The notes beneath the pieces were generated by a model. That model did not search any database and was not told the DNA's origin. It saw only the letters and a list, made by a program, of their open reading frames with translations. From DYQY01 sp964643725 (GTDB lineage: Bacteria; Margulisbacteria; Riflemargulisbacteria; GWF2-35-9; DYQY01), in contig CAZXTL010000005.1 in NCBI GenBank assembly GCA_964643725.1, positions 30,918 to 94,917 of the forward strand: 64,000 nt of DNA, in the 5' to 3' direction. The position numbers and the translations under genes are program-made. Of this stretch, positions 1 through 8,796 are shown piece by piece; the stretch's first letter is position 1; each line of letters starts with the position of its first letter.

Positions 1-111
1 AATATAATAGACAATATGGATCAGAGGCGTCTTTCTTATCTTATGGTTTCTGCTTTTGTGGTTACATTTTTTTATACCATAAAATTATTGATAGAAACAG
101 TAATAGCTTAA
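1..111 (+). CDS. C-terminal fragment of a membrane protein (runs off left edge)
   Basis: The frame is open from the first base of the window and ends at a TAA at 109-111. The visible 36 residues include one hydrophobic stretch (about residues 9-24 after an internal Met at 16-18), so this is the tail of an integral membrane protein, or a tiny one-helix protein starting at 16. Its stop shares a base with the ATG of the next gene (TAATG), which implies translational coupling. The family cannot be recognised from so short a piece. Confidence 0.45.
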   Translation, partial: NIIDNMDQRRLSYLMVSAFVVTFFYTIKLLIETVIA

Positions 112-1256
112 TGAGTCATCAACCAACAAATAGCCTACGGTTGCGATATATAGTAATAATTTTATTTGTTTTTTCAACAGCATTTACTAGATATGGAAGT
201 TTAGCAGTTAATGATTTAGAGCAGAGCCGGGGCGGCACTTTTTCCATGATATCTAATGAAGGTCAAAATGTGCTGAACATGAATATTGATAGGGATTTCA
301 CGTTTAAAGAGGTTAGTGCACGTGCAGGAGTAAATATTGTTTTTCCGGAAAACAAAAGACCACCAGGCTTATCATTAATAGAAATTAAATATGTACAGTA
401 TGATAACGGTCTTTGGGGTATGAGGTTTGGTCAACTTTCACAGGAATCGTACGGGTATGGACTTGTTATGGATGGCTATAACTCATCACCAGCTTCAACC
501 TATTTTAATATGAGTAGAGCAGGTTTTAAGGGTTATTCTAAATCATTTTTCCCGTTAGGGATTTATGGTATGTATGCAGGAACTGGGGTGGTTGGAGCAA
601 GATTAACGTATGACTTGCTGAAAGTTCCTGGTTTAGAAACTCCTGTTGTCGCGGGAGTTACATATGTGGCTGATTGTGATGGTATTTTAAATTCAAATGG
701 CACTCTAATTAATAAGGGTGCATATGGGTATAGTGCGGATGTTGGGTTTAAACTTGTTAAGCCGTGGATGGATGCGTATATGGAGTACGGAACCTTATCA
801 AACAGGTCCAATGCTCTTACTATTGGAACAAAAATAGATGGTGGGAATGTATTCGACTTCAGAGTGGAGTATCGTATATTGGGAGAAAACTTTATGCCTA
901 ATATCTTTAATGCAAGTTATGAGATGGCCCCAATGGATATAACTTCAGCATTTCCAGCTACTAATGGTTATTTTTTAGGTGCAGCTGTTAGGCTTATGCC
1001 ATTAGGTATTGTTAGTGTTGGTTATGAGAAGTATAGTAACAGAGAGCCACTTTTAAGAGGGGCAGTGGCTTTTAATGAAATCAAAGGGATGTCTGGTGTT
1101 GTGTCATATGAACAAACACTTTTACCAGCAGTTCCATATAAGATTACTGGTGTTTTTATTTATCCACTGAATGCTATAACTAGCCTAGTGACGTATTATG
1201 AACAAATTGGCAAAAACGAGGCTTCGTATACGTTAGCGTATAAACTAAGGTTCTAA
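111..1256 (+). CDS. Outer-membrane beta-barrel protein, putative
   Basis: A 381-residue protein with a basic start followed by a hydrophobic signal-like stretch (residues 12-26). The remainder is built of alternating polar and hydrophobic short segments rich in Tyr, Gly and aromatic girdle residues (VGYEKYS, YEQTLLPAVPY), and the chain ends in LAYKLRF with the C-terminal Phe typical of BAM substrates. No conserved enzyme motif is visible. It is coupled to the membrane-protein fragment upstream by a one-base overlap. Porin-like or scaffold barrel is an inference from composition; the substrate is unknown. A second barrel of different sequence lies at 36496. Confidence 0.6.
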   Translation: MSHQPTNSLRLRYIVIILFVFSTAFTRYGSLAVNDLEQSRGGTFSMISNEGQNVLNMNIDRDFTFKEVSARAGVNIVFPENKRPPGLSLIEIKYVQYDNGLWGMRFGQLSQESYGYGLVMDGYNSSPASTYFNMSRAGFKGYSKSFFPLGIYGMYAGTGVVGARLTYDLLKVPGLETPVVAGVTYVADCDGILNSNGTLINKGAYGYSADVGFKLVKPWMDAYMEYGTLSNRSNALTIGTKIDGGNVFDFRVEYRILGENFMPNIFNASYEMAPMDITSAFPATNGYFLGAAVRLMPLGIVSVGYEKYSNREPLLRGAVAFNEIKGMSGVVSYEQTLLPAVPYKITGVFIYPLNAITSLVTYYEQIGKNEASYTLAYKLRF

Positions 1257-1277
1257 TAGAAGATTTAGGAGAGAAAA

Positions 1278-1883
1278 ATGTATGATAAAAACAATAAATA
1301 TGGAATGAAATTTAATAAACCTACCAAGAAAATACATTCTAAGCCTGCCAATTTGCTTTACCCGATTCCAGCAATCATTATATCCTGTGGTATTGCGCCT
1401 AAAGATCATAATCTAATAACAGTTGCTTGGGCTGGCACGATTTGTAGTGACCCAGTAATGGTGTCTATATCTGTTCGACCATCCAGGTATTCGTATAAGA
1501 TAATTAAAGAAACAGGAGAATTTGTCATTAATTTAACGGATAAGGAACTTTTGAAAGAAACTGATTTTTGTGGCGTCCGCTCCGGTAGAGATATCGATAA
1601 ATGGTCGGTTTTAAAATTAAAAAAGTCAGCGTCACAAGTTGTGGGAACACCACAGATTGCAACAGCACCTATAAGTTTGGAATGCAAAGTAAAACAAATT
1701 CTAACCTTAGGATCACATGATTGTTTTATTGCAGAAGTGGTGGGAGTATCTGTCAGAGAAGATTTAGTTAATAAAAGTGGGGGATTTGATTTAGAAAGAG
1801 CTAACTTAATAGCGTTTAGTCATGGCTCGTATTATGCATTAGGTCAAAAATTAGGAAGCATAGGTTTTTCCGTTAAGAAGTAA
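1278..1883 (+). CDS. Flavin reductase-like, FMN-binding split-barrel protein
   Basis: 201 residues with the pattern of the flavin reductase-like/flavoredoxin family: N-terminal YPIPAIIISCG, then ITVAWAGTICSDPVMVSISV, and the SRYSYKIIKETGEFVINL block that in the family packs round FMN. Such proteins bind FMN and reduce flavin or pass electrons to soluble partners. The start is set by an AGGAG about 8 nt upstream of the ATG. It follows the barrel gene by 21 bp and may share its transcript. The partner oxidoreductase is not in the window, so the physiological role is open. Confidence 0.8.
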   Translation: MYDKNNKYGMKFNKPTKKIHSKPANLLYPIPAIIISCGIAPKDHNLITVAWAGTICSDPVMVSISVRPSRYSYKIIKETGEFVINLTDKELLKETDFCGVRSGRDIDKWSVLKLKKSASQVVGTPQIATAPISLECKVKQILTLGSHDCFIAEVVGVSVREDLVNKSGGFDLERANLIAFSHGSYYALGQKLGSIGFSVKK

Positions 1884-1885
1884 TT

Positions 1886-2680
1886 TTAGGAATTTATTTT
1901 TTCCATTAGGGTTCTTCCAGAAGAAACGGCGTCTTTATTTATAAAGTGATAGTCTTTCTGATATTGAAGATTGTCTCGTTCTTTTTGAAATTCTTCTTGC
2001 ATTTTTTTACATGCTTTAAGTTTAATAAACAGCAGATGTTCTTGGTTGTAATAATTAGGCTTCCCAAGCTTAGTCATCTGCGTGGCTAGTTGTTGCCTTA
2101 TTTCATCCATAATTCTTACTTCTTTTTTAATTTTCTTAGGAGAACCACCAATAACATAAATCATTTCTTCGTTGTATTCGTTCTCTTCGAACAACAGCTC
2201 GTTCTCTTCCTGAGCACCTTTAAGTGCTTTTTTTTGCATTTTTTGTAGCTCAGGTGGAGTAACTCCTAGATTAGACAGAGTTTGTGATAAAAAGGCTGTT
2301 TTGAGTTCAGCGAATTTAGCTACCATAAAGTTGTGGGATTTAGACTGTAGATAGTTTTTGATATATTTATCTTTAAGTACTTCCATTTTTTCTTGTAGGT
2401 TGATTTTATAGCCCATCTTATGTGCAATAACTGTTGCACTTATAGACTGGTCTATTTGTCTGATACTGCTGAGTTTGACGTGGTCAGTGTCCATAAGAGG
2501 ATCAATGGTTTTAGTTCCATCACGCTTATTCACAACATTCCATTTAATTTTTGACTCTGTTGAAGCTTTTATACTGTCTTTAGAGTGTGCTTCATTTGCC
2601 AAAGCTTGTTTGTAAGCGTCTAAATTATTAGCTTTTAGTTGTCTACTTAAGTCGATACCGTTAATCTTTTGGATGACCAT
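1886..2680 (-). CDS. Hypothetical helical protein, 264 aa
   Basis: I do not recognise this protein. It is polar, rich in Lys, Glu and Gln, with no signal peptide or membrane segment. The second half (about residues 110-250) has long amphipathic, probably coiled-coil helices with an acidic patch of EEN/EEY residues near 160-170. It is the second gene of a two-gene operon with the 112-residue protein at 2685-3023 (4-bp gap). Similar small polar helical proteins occur at 52014 and 53951, so a shared role in a cell-surface or appendage assembly is possible but unproven. It converges with the flavin reductase gene with only 2 bp between stops. Confidence 0.5.
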   Translation of the reverse strand: MVIQKINGIDLSRQLKANNLDAYKQALANEAHSKDSIKASTESKIKWNVVNKRDGTKTIDPLMDTDHVKLSSIRQIDQSISATVIAHKMGYKINLQEKMEVLKDKYIKNYLQSKSHNFMVAKFAELKTAFLSQTLSNLGVTPPELQKMQKKALKGAQEENELLFEENEYNEEMIYVIGGSPKKIKKEVRIMDEIRQQLATQMTKLGKPNYYNQEHLLFIKLKACKKMQEEFQKERDNLQYQKDYHFINKDAVSSGRTLMEKINS

Positions 2681-2684
2681 TTTA

Positions 2685-3023
2685 TTAGGCTATCAGCTTT
2701 GATACTTCTTTCTCAATTTCTTTAAGAAAGTCAAAACTAGAAACTAGTGTTCTGCTTAAATCTTTTAATTCATTTAGTTTAGTGTTTATAAAAAACAGAG
2801 AGCCAGGATCGTTTTTGTTTTCAATAAGCTGACCATCTATAGTCATGGATTCTACTTTTGGGTCTGCTAAATTTAAGGTGATTTTATTAATAGTACCTTC
2901 TAGTGTTTTCATAAAGGTTTTTCTATCGCCAAGATAATACTTTTCGTTACGGTTAGTAATTAGTAGAGATTGTTTAGAGTCGTTGCTTTTAAAAATATCA
3001 TTACCACTTATAAATCCTGACAT
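2685..3023 (-). CDS. Hypothetical protein, 112 aa
   Basis: Small soluble protein with no recognisable family. Residues 20-75 look like mixed beta/alpha (NRNEKYYLGDRKTF, then SMTIDGQLIENKNDPGSLFF), and the C-terminal third is an amphipathic helix (SSFDFLKEIEKEVSKLIA). The ATG is preceded by a G6 run that could act as Shine-Dalgarno. It heads the operon that continues with the 264-residue protein. A promoter region lies in the 94 bp before trmL, where a TATTATAC-like -10 is visible on this strand. Confidence 0.45.
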   Translation of the reverse strand: MSGFISGNDIFKSNDSKQSLLITNRNEKYYLGDRKTFMKTLEGTINKITLNLADPKVESMTIDGQLIENKNDPGSLFFINTKLNELKDLSRTLVSSFDFLKEIEKEVSKLIA

Positions 3024-3117
3024 ATTTTACCCCCCGCCGAATATCTTTTACGTTTACTTAGACACGTATAATATCGACAAAGTTTCACCTATTTATTCAT
3101 GGTAAATTCTTGATGTA

Positions 3118-3564
3118 TTAATTTAGTTGACGAATAGCCTCGTAAAGCACTATCCCGACTGCTGTTGCGAGATTAATGCTTCTTACTTTATCGTTGAACA
3201 TTGGAATGGTTATAGCGGTTTTAGTCTCAAAAACCAAGCTTTCCGGAAGCCCCCTTGATTCAGGACCAAAGACCAGAAAATCATTGTTTTGATAAGCAAT
3301 ATTTGTATAGCTTTGAGTTGCTTTTGTTGAGAGGTAATAAAAATTACTTTGCGGGAACTGTTTATAAAGGTCATCTAAACTTTCTATTAGTTGATAGTCA
3401 ACGTGTTCCCAATAATCAAGACCAGCGCGTTTTAGGTGTTTATCTTCTAAAGAAAAACCCAGTGGAGTTTTAAGGTAAAGCTTGGTGTTAGTTGCAAGAC
3501 ATAATCTAGCTATATTTCCGGTATTAGGTGGGATTTCTGGTTCATAAAGGACAATGCTTACCAT
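3118..3564 (-). CDS. trmL: tRNA (cytidine/uridine-34 2'-O)-methyltransferase TrmL
   Basis: 148 residues, the usual length of TrmL, a dimeric SPOUT (trefoil-knot) methyltransferase that 2'-O-methylates the wobble base of tRNA-Leu isoacceptors. Family motifs are present: PPNTGNIARL near residues 12-21, FGPESRGLP near 99-107 and RSINLATAVGIVLYEA near 128-143, which build the SAM-binding knot. It is the last gene of the rsmG-parA-parB-dusB-trmL run; only 2 bp separate it from dusB, so the two tRNA-modification genes are almost certainly cotranscribed. No clear Shine-Dalgarno precedes the ATG, consistent with coupling to dusB. Confidence 0.9.
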   Translation of the reverse strand: MVSIVLYEPEIPPNTGNIARLCLATNTKLYLKTPLGFSLEDKHLKRAGLDYWEHVDYQLIESLDDLYKQFPQSNFYYLSTKATQSYTNIAYQNNDFLVFGPESRGLPESLVFETKTAITIPMFNDKVRSINLATAVGIVLYEAIRQLN

Positions 3565-3566
3565 GG

Positions 3567-4514
3567 TTATAGTTCAGTAAAAGCATTTTCTGCTGAGTCT
3601 TGGATTAAGAGAACGAGCTCTTTAATATCATTAGCATTATTCATTTTGTTACCTATTAATCTTAATTCATGTGCATTATGAAGACCTCGTACGTATTTGC
3701 TTACAAATTTTCTAAATAAGGTAGCTGCTTTTTTCTCTCCATGAAAGGAGGATAAGTATTTAAAGTGTAGCAAGATAGTCTCTTGTAGGGACAATCTTTC
3801 TTTACAATGATAATCGCTCAGAAGCCAAGGGTTACCCCAGAGTGCTCGGCCAATCATAACAGCGTCTACGTCATAATTTGCTAAGTGGCTATTGATTTCT
3901 GATGTAGATTTGATATCGCCAGAACCAATAATTAAGCCCGAGTAGACTTTTCTTATTTCGTTTATTTTACTCCAATTAGAGTTGCCAGAATATAGTTGCG
4001 TAGCATATCTGGGGTGAAGACAAAGCACATCAACCCCGTTGGCATCAGCTATTTTGCATATTTCTAAATAGTTTTCTTCCGAGGCATTCCAGCCAAGTCG
4101 AAGTTTAATTGATAAAGGAATTTGGATGGCTGAACGAACAGCGCTAATTATTTTTTCTGTTAAAACTAAATCTCTCGACAATTCAGCGCCTGCATTTTGT
4201 TTGGCTACTTTTTTTACTGGACAACCAAAATTTATATCTATCATATCAGCCCCTGCATCTTGAAAATGTTGAGCTGCAGCACCCATTGCATAAGGGTCGG
4301 AGCCAAAGATTTGCGCAGCAATAGGATGCTCATCTTTAGTAAAGGTAAAGGAGAGGCTTTTTTTGTCGCCTTTTACTATGCCAACAGAAGATATCATTTC
4401 TGTATAACAAAGTTCAGCGCCAAAGTCTCGGCAAAGTTTACGGAAAGGAGGGTCGCTTATGCCAGCCATAGGAGCTACTACAATTTTTGTTTTTTTAATT
4501 AAGTCTTGAATCAT
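3567..4514 (-). CDS. dusB: tRNA-dihydrouridine synthase (DusB type)
   Basis: 315 residues of the FMN-dependent Dus TIM barrel, which reduces specific uridines of tRNA to dihydrouridine. APMAGISDPPFRKL (residues 14-27) and DINFGCPVKK with catalytic Cys98 followed by the NAGAEL segment are clear, as is the C-terminal helical tRNA-binding region. A TAAAAT -10 box on this strand at 4521-4526 lies 6 nt before the ATG and no Shine-Dalgarno is present, so the transcript is probably leaderless. trmL follows at 2 bp. The N-terminus begins at the ATG because no earlier start fits the promoter position. Confidence 0.9.
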   Translation of the reverse strand: MIQDLIKKTKIVVAPMAGISDPPFRKLCRDFGAELCYTEMISSVGIVKGDKKSLSFTFTKDEHPIAAQIFGSDPYAMGAAAQHFQDAGADMIDINFGCPVKKVAKQNAGAELSRDLVLTEKIISAVRSAIQIPLSIKLRLGWNASEENYLEICKIADANGVDVLCLHPRYATQLYSGNSNWSKINEIRKVYSGLIIGSGDIKSTSEINSHLANYDVDAVMIGRALWGNPWLLSDYHCKERLSLQETILLHFKYLSSFHGEKKAATLFRKFVSKYVRGLHNAHELRLIGNKMNNANDIKELVLLIQDSAENAFTEL

Positions 4515-4520
4515 AGGGAC

Positions 4521-4550
4521 ATTTTAATTTAAAAATGAAAATAGTTACAA
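4521..4550 (-). promoter_or_regulatory. dusB promoter, leaderless type
   Basis: On the minus strand, TTGTAA (4545-4550), 18-bp spacer, TAAAAT (4521-4526). Only 6 nt separate the -10 hexamer from the dusB ATG at 4514, so the expected transcription start coincides with the start codon. Confidence 0.5.
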
Positions 4551-4560
4551 CTATTAATTC

Positions 4561-4596
4561 CCATAACCTTTGGCTTGCCAAACCAAGAGGTTATGG
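4561..4596. repeat. Hairpin between parB and dusB
   Basis: CCATAACCT (4561-4569) and AGGTTATGG (4588-4596) form a perfect 9-bp stem, with a further TTGG/CCAA inner pairing. There is no T-run on either side, so it is not a classical intrinsic terminator. It lies in the 138-bp gap after parB and may end or stabilise the rsmG-parAB transcript. Confidence 0.5.
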
Positions 4597-4652
4597 AAGC
4601 TAAAGCACCTAAATGTGTCAGACGGATTAGGAATTTTTTAATTAATGGTTTT

Positions 4653-5468
4653 CTATAAAGCCTCTAATGCCATTAAAAGATTTTCATATTCATTTTTTGT
4701 TTTGAAGTTGATTACAAAAGAACCTATCTCGCCTTTTTTCTTACAAATTATACGATAGTTATCATTTTTAATGCTTAAGGGAGAAGGATGTGCACTTTTC
4801 TTAGTTTTTTTGGAAATAATTCGTGTTTCTATGTCTCTGACTGTCATATTATTAGCGGATATCTCAATAAGCATTTTGTCCTGTGCTTCATGAGTGCTTA
4901 ATTGAAGAAGTTTTCTGGCGTGGCCCTCAGAGATAGTTCCTGATTCCAGTGCTTTTTTGCTTTTTGGTGATAGCTCGAGAAGCCGGATAGTATTAGCAAC
5001 TGCTGGTCTGCTTTTCCCTATCATTTCAGCAAGTTCAGCTTGAGTTATCTTGTTTTCTTCCATGATTTTTTTATAACACTCGGCTTGTTCAATGGGAGTT
5101 ATATCTTCTCTTTGGATGTTTTCTATAAGAGACATTAACATGCTTTCTTTGTCTGACACTTGATTTTTGATGATGGAAGGTATTGAAGTGTGGCCAAGAT
5201 GTTTAGCGGCACGCAGACGTCGTTCACCAGAAATAAGCTCATATCCATTCTCTATTTTTCTAAGCACTATTGGCTGTATAAGGCCGTTTTCCTTAATAGA
5301 ATCAGCTAGTTCTAAGATAGAGTCAGCTTTAAATATTAGTCTAGGTTGATAAGGATTTGTTTTAATCTTATCAACTGGAATATTTTGTAGCTCAGAGCTG
5401 GATGGGTCATTTGCTGTTTTTTCAGGAAGTAATGCCGATAATCCTCTTCCAAGTTTATTTTTAGACAT
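4653..5468 (-). CDS. parB: Chromosome partitioning protein ParB (CTPase clamp)
   Basis: 271 residues. The N-terminal LGRGLSALLP motif is the usual ParA-contact sequence. NPYQPR and the GERRLRAA box (residues 81-88) plus ENIQR (116-120) are the CTP-binding signature of ParB clamps. A helix-turn-helix (KITQAELAEMIGKSRPAVAN, about 134-153) reads parS, and the C-terminal 50 residues match the dimerisation region. The start overlaps parA by 8 bp. Two perfect parS sites (6877 and 7023) lie just upstream of the operon, so the whole segregation module is local. Confidence 0.95.
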   Translation of the reverse strand: MSKNKLGRGLSALLPEKTANDPSSSELQNIPVDKIKTNPYQPRLIFKADSILELADSIKENGLIQPIVLRKIENGYELISGERRLRAAKHLGHTSIPSIIKNQVSDKESMLMSLIENIQREDITPIEQAECYKKIMEENKITQAELAEMIGKSRPAVANTIRLLELSPKSKKALESGTISEGHARKLLQLSTHEAQDKMLIEISANNMTVRDIETRIISKKTKKSAHPSPLSIKNDNYRIICKKKGEIGSFVINFKTKNEYENLLMALEAL

Positions 5469-6216
5469 TAATAATCTCCTTTATTAAGTTTTTGTATGCT
5501 TTAGCACCTTTAGATTTTTTATCATAAGTTATAATCGGTTCGCCAAAACTAGGTGCTTCACTTAGTTTAACGTTTCTTGGTATAACAGCTTCAAAAACCA
5601 GTTGACCCAAATGCTCTCGGGCTTCTTTTTCTACCTGTCTGCTGAGGCCCAATCGGCTATCATACATTGTCATTAGTATGCCTTTGATGGAAAGTTCGGG
5701 ATTTAGGGCATTTTTAACCGTATCTATGGTTTGCATTAATCTTGCTAGGCCTTCCAGTGCAAAATATTCGCACTGGACAGGAATAATTACTTCATTTGAC
5801 GCCGTAAGCGCATTAATGGTCAGAAGACCTAAAGAAGGAGGGCAGTCGATTATTATTATTTCAAAATCATCTTTAATTTTATCAATCATAATTTTCAAAA
5901 ACCGTTCTCTGTTGAATTCAGAGACAAGTTCTATTTCAGCACCAGCTAAATTTTTAGTTGATGGCATAATAGAAAGATTGCTTACAGCCGTAGGATAAAC
6001 GGCCTGTTTAGGGTCAATGTTTCCTAATAATGCTTCATATACGCTATGGGTAAAATTATTCTCATATAACCCCAGACCACTTGTTGCATTGGCTTGAGGA
6101 TCGAGATCTATAAGTAACGTTTTTTTATTTTTTTTGCCTAACATAGCGGCAATATTTACTGCTGATGTTGTTTTGCCAACTCCACCCTTTTGATTTACTA
6201 AAGAAATTATCCTCAT
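5461..6216 (-). CDS. parA: Chromosome partitioning ATPase ParA/Soj
   Basis: 251 residues of the MinD/ParA ATPase family. The deviant Walker A motif KGGVGKT is at residues 10-16, with DLDPQANAT following (Walker A') and IIDCPPSLG as Walker B region. It forms ATP-dependent dimers on DNA that move ParB-parS complexes. It overlaps rsmG upstream by 4 bp and parB downstream by 8 bp, so the three are translationally coupled. No signal for plasmid origin: the linkage to rsmG is the standard chromosomal arrangement. Confidence 0.95.
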   Translation of the reverse strand: MRIISLVNQKGGVGKTTSAVNIAAMLGKKNKKTLLIDLDPQANATSGLGLYENNFTHSVYEALLGNIDPKQAVYPTAVSNLSIMPSTKNLAGAEIELVSEFNRERFLKIMIDKIKDDFEIIIIDCPPSLGLLTINALTASNEVIIPVQCEYFALEGLARLMQTIDTVKNALNPELSIKGILMTMYDSRLGLSRQVEKEAREHLGQLVFEAVIPRNVKLSEAPSFGEPIITYDKKSKGAKAYKNLIKEIINV

Positions 6217-6893
6217 TTCTTACTCCTTAATGGTTTGTTTTTAGCTTCACCGTTATTTCTTGGAAGCTCTATTTTGGCTTTTTTGATTTTTTTGAATACT
6301 ACGAGCTGTCTATTTCTTTGAAAAAGAGAATATGGGACAATCGTGGGCTCATCAAAGCCAAGCAGCCCGGCTACTAGCCCTGCATCTGCAAGCTCTTGCT
6401 CAATATCCAAGGATTTCATGGCAACAAGAATTCCGTTAATTTTTAGAAGAGGTGAAGCGTATTCTAGGAGAACATCTAGGGAGGTTAATGCTTTTGCGCA
6501 AACTATGTCGGCGTTTTGTGGGCAACCATGATCTTCAATTCTTTTGTTCAGGGAAGAAGCGTTGGATAAATTTATTGATGTAAGTACTAAATTAATAAAA
6601 TCAGTCTTTTTTTTATTGGAATCAATCATTATAACTTTTTTGTCGGGATTTTCTATGGCAATTACAAGACCTGGAAAGCCGGCGCCAGAACCTAGATCTA
6701 GCACAAGTGAATCGGACTTTTCTGTTTGTAGTATGTAGTCAGAAAGAAACTTGCTATCAAGGATATGTTGTTCGTACATGCCTTGCCAATCCTTTATCCC
6801 TGATAGGTTGTGGTGATGATTCTCTTGGAATAAAAGATCTATGGTTTTTTGAAAAAGTTGCTCGTTATTATTTAATTGTTTCACGTGAAACAT
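6213..6893 (-). CDS. rsmG: 16S rRNA m7G527 methyltransferase RsmG (GidB)
   Basis: 226 residues with the SAM-binding motif DLGSGAGFPGL (66-76) and the RsmG-specific KALTSLDVLLEYASPLL segment. It methylates G527 of 16S rRNA at N7. The first codons, reading MFHVKQ, are themselves a full parS site (6877-6892), a constraint shared with other bacteria whose rsmG starts the parAB operon. In this genome it is separated from its classical partner mnmG, which sits at 24938. A CATAAT hexamer abuts the ATG, but no Shine-Dalgarno is visible. Confidence 0.95.
   Translation of the reverse strand: MFHVKQLNNNEQLFQKTIDLLFQENHHHNLSGIKDWQGMYEQHILDSKFLSDYILQTEKSDSLVLDLGSGAGFPGLVIAIENPDKKVIMIDSNKKKTDFINLVLTSINLSNASSLNKRIEDHGCPQNADIVCAKALTSLDVLLEYASPLLKINGILVAMKSLDIEQELADAGLVAGLLGFDEPTIVPYSLFQRNRQLVVFKKIKKAKIELPRNNGEAKNKPLRSKK
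6877..6892. promoter_or_regulatory. parS centromere site 1, inside rsmG start
   Basis: TGTTTCACGTGAAACA, the exact 16-bp ParB-binding palindrome known from Bacillus and most chromosomal parABS systems. It encodes codons 1-6 of rsmG on the minus strand. Confidence 0.95.
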
Positions 6894-7022
6894 TATGACA
6901 CAAATTTGTTTTTTATTTAAGCGGAGACGTAATGAAAAATTAAGTTATTTTGGAAGGCAACTAGTGGTTTATTAACGTAAACGAAAGATAATTGGTAAAA
7001 TTAAACATAAATATAAAGATTT

Positions 7023-7038
7023 TGTTTCACGTGAAACA
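7023..7038. promoter_or_regulatory. parS centromere site 2, upstream of nadE
   Basis: A second perfect TGTTTCACGTGAAACA, 146 bp from the first, in the divergent rsmG/nadE gap. It covers the place where the -35 element of the nadE promoter would lie, so ParB loading could influence nadE transcription. Confidence 0.95.
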
Positions 7039-7043
7039 AAAGG

Positions 7044-7052
7044 TGATAAAAT
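7044..7052 (+). promoter_or_regulatory. nadE extended -10, leaderless type
   Basis: TG-A-TAAAAT, an extended -10 element, ends 7 nt before the nadE ATG at 7060. There is no Shine-Dalgarno between them. The -35 region falls in parS site 2. Confidence 0.5.
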
Positions 7053-7059
7053 ATTAACC

Positions 7060-8796
7060 ATGAAAATTGCGGTCCATCAGTTTGATTCAATAATTGGCAG
7101 TCCAGCGCGTAACCTAGCTAGAATGGTCTCTAGGGTGAAAATGGTATCAGCTGATTTGCATTTATTCGGAGAGCTTAGCCTGACAGGATACTATGCTCAG
7201 GACGTATTTTTTAATACTAGCGTTCAACGAGAAGTCGAGAATTGTTTGGTGGAACTTGAAAATATTTCGCGAGAAACTTGTCAAAGAATCGGTATCGGTT
7301 TTCCTGGTAATAACGTAAACACTAATCAAAAACCGTTATTTAATACGTTTGGATTGTTTGGCGAAAATGGCTTCTTGCAGAACAAGGTTTGTTTGCCAAC
7401 TTACAAGGAATTTGATGAGAATAGGTGGTTTCAGTCTGGAGATGATAAGCAGGTTCATGTTAGACAAATAGGTGATGAATATGTTGGTTTCTTGATATGT
7501 GAAGATGGATGGAACAGTCCTTATGGAGGATTACCTGAGAAGTATCGGTTATATGAAGCTGATTTATATGAGAAGTTGTTTGAAGAAGCTAAAACCTTAG
7601 GAGTTAGGTTGTCTGCTTTTATTAATATATCTGCAAGTCCTGACTATATTGGAAAGCAAAAAATTCGAGTAGAAGTGTTTTCAAGAGTTGCTAAGCACTA
7701 TAAGACACCACTGGTGTTTGTGAATTTAGTAGGTGCTCAAGATGAGCTTGTGTTTGGAGGACGAAGCTTTGTGATTAATGCTAACGGAGAGTTGGTGTTA
7801 GAGCTCAAAGGTTTTGTTGAAGACAGCATTATTATTAATACACAAAAGATCAATAGCATGCCTGTTATTTATCGTGGTTATGATTCTATGCAAGAGCTAG
7901 ATGAGATGATTGGTTGTTATTTAAAGGGTTATTTTAGAAAAGCAGGGCTAAATGATAAAAAGGCAATTTTGGGATTATCTGGGGGTAAAGATTCAACAGC
8001 AGTCGCAGTAGCGTTAAAGAGGCATTTGGGTGCCGATAAGGTGGTAGGAGTTATGATGCCTTATAAGCTAGGCAAATATACAGCGAGACTGTCAAAACAA
8101 ATTGCTGAAAGATTAGCAGTTGGGCTTGGGATAGAAGTGCGAGAGGTTGTAATCGACGATATGGTTGAGCCTGTAATAACCACACTTAATTTAAGAACGG
8201 ATAGTCTAGCGCATCAAAATGTGCAGGCGAGGGTTAGAGCAAATGTGTTATGGGCGATAGCTAATGAGGAAAATGGAATAGTTATTAATACTACTAATTT
8301 TTCCGAAGCAGCAGTTGGGTATGGGACAATTGGTGGAGATTTGTTGGGGTTACCACTTATAGCATCTATTCCTGCCACTATGGTTATTAAGTATTTAGAG
8401 TGGCTTAAAGAAAATGGGGAAGAGGCGCTTGATTGGGAAATGATTAATCGTCCGCCTTCAGCAGAACTTATACCAGGACAACTTGATGCAGACGAACTCG
8501 GAGATTATGAGTATATAGATCCTATTTTGGAGTCACTTAGAATGAATTATGGAGATAATCAGATAGTAAGGGATCAACTACTTAATAAAAAAGAAAAACA
8601 ATACATAAAATATTGGTCAGATACCGATAAGTTCGATGATAAATTACGATTCCTATCAAGAAAACTTATTAATCAGTCTGAGTTTAAAAGATGGTACTAT
8701 AATCGGACACCACAGCTTACACCATTTAGTTGGTTAAGATGGAAATGGCCTTTAGCTAATGCTGAAATGAATAATCAAAGTGAGCCTTTGATTTAA
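7060..8796 (+). CDS. nadE: Glutamine-dependent NAD+ synthetase
   Basis: 578 residues with two domains. Residues 1-260 are a nitrilase-type glutaminase: catalytic Glu38 in GELSLTGYY, a Lys in NKVCLPTYKEF (about 110) and Cys in LICEDGW (about 148). Residues 280-560 are the ATP-pyrophosphatase synthetase with P-loop SGGKDS (about 307-312) and the INTTNFSEAAVGY segment. It makes NAD+ from deamido-NAD+, ATP and glutamine, the last step of the pathway in which nadC (57761) acts earlier. It is divergent from rsmG and probably leaderless. It may be coupled to the small broken ORF that begins at the next base. Confidence 0.95.
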   Translation: MKIAVHQFDSIIGSPARNLARMVSRVKMVSADLHLFGELSLTGYYAQDVFFNTSVQREVENCLVELENISRETCQRIGIGFPGNNVNTNQKPLFNTFGLFGENGFLQNKVCLPTYKEFDENRWFQSGDDKQVHVRQIGDEYVGFLICEDGWNSPYGGLPEKYRLYEADLYEKLFEEAKTLGVRLSAFINISASPDYIGKQKIRVEVFSRVAKHYKTPLVFVNLVGAQDELVFGGRSFVINANGELVLELKGFVEDSIIINTQKINSMPVIYRGYDSMQELDEMIGCYLKGYFRKAGLNDKKAILGLSGGKDSTAVAVALKRHLGADKVVGVMMPYKLGKYTARLSKQIAERLAVGLGIEVREVVIDDMVEPVITTLNLRTDSLAHQNVQARVRANVLWAIANEENGIVINTTNFSEAAVGYGTIGGDLLGLPLIASIPATMVIKYLEWLKENGEEALDWEMINRPPSAELIPGQLDADELGDYEYIDPILESLRMNYGDNQIVRDQLLNKKEKQYIKYWSDTDKFDDKLRFLSRKLINQSEFKRWYYNRTPQLTPFSWLRWKWPLANAEMNNQSEPLI

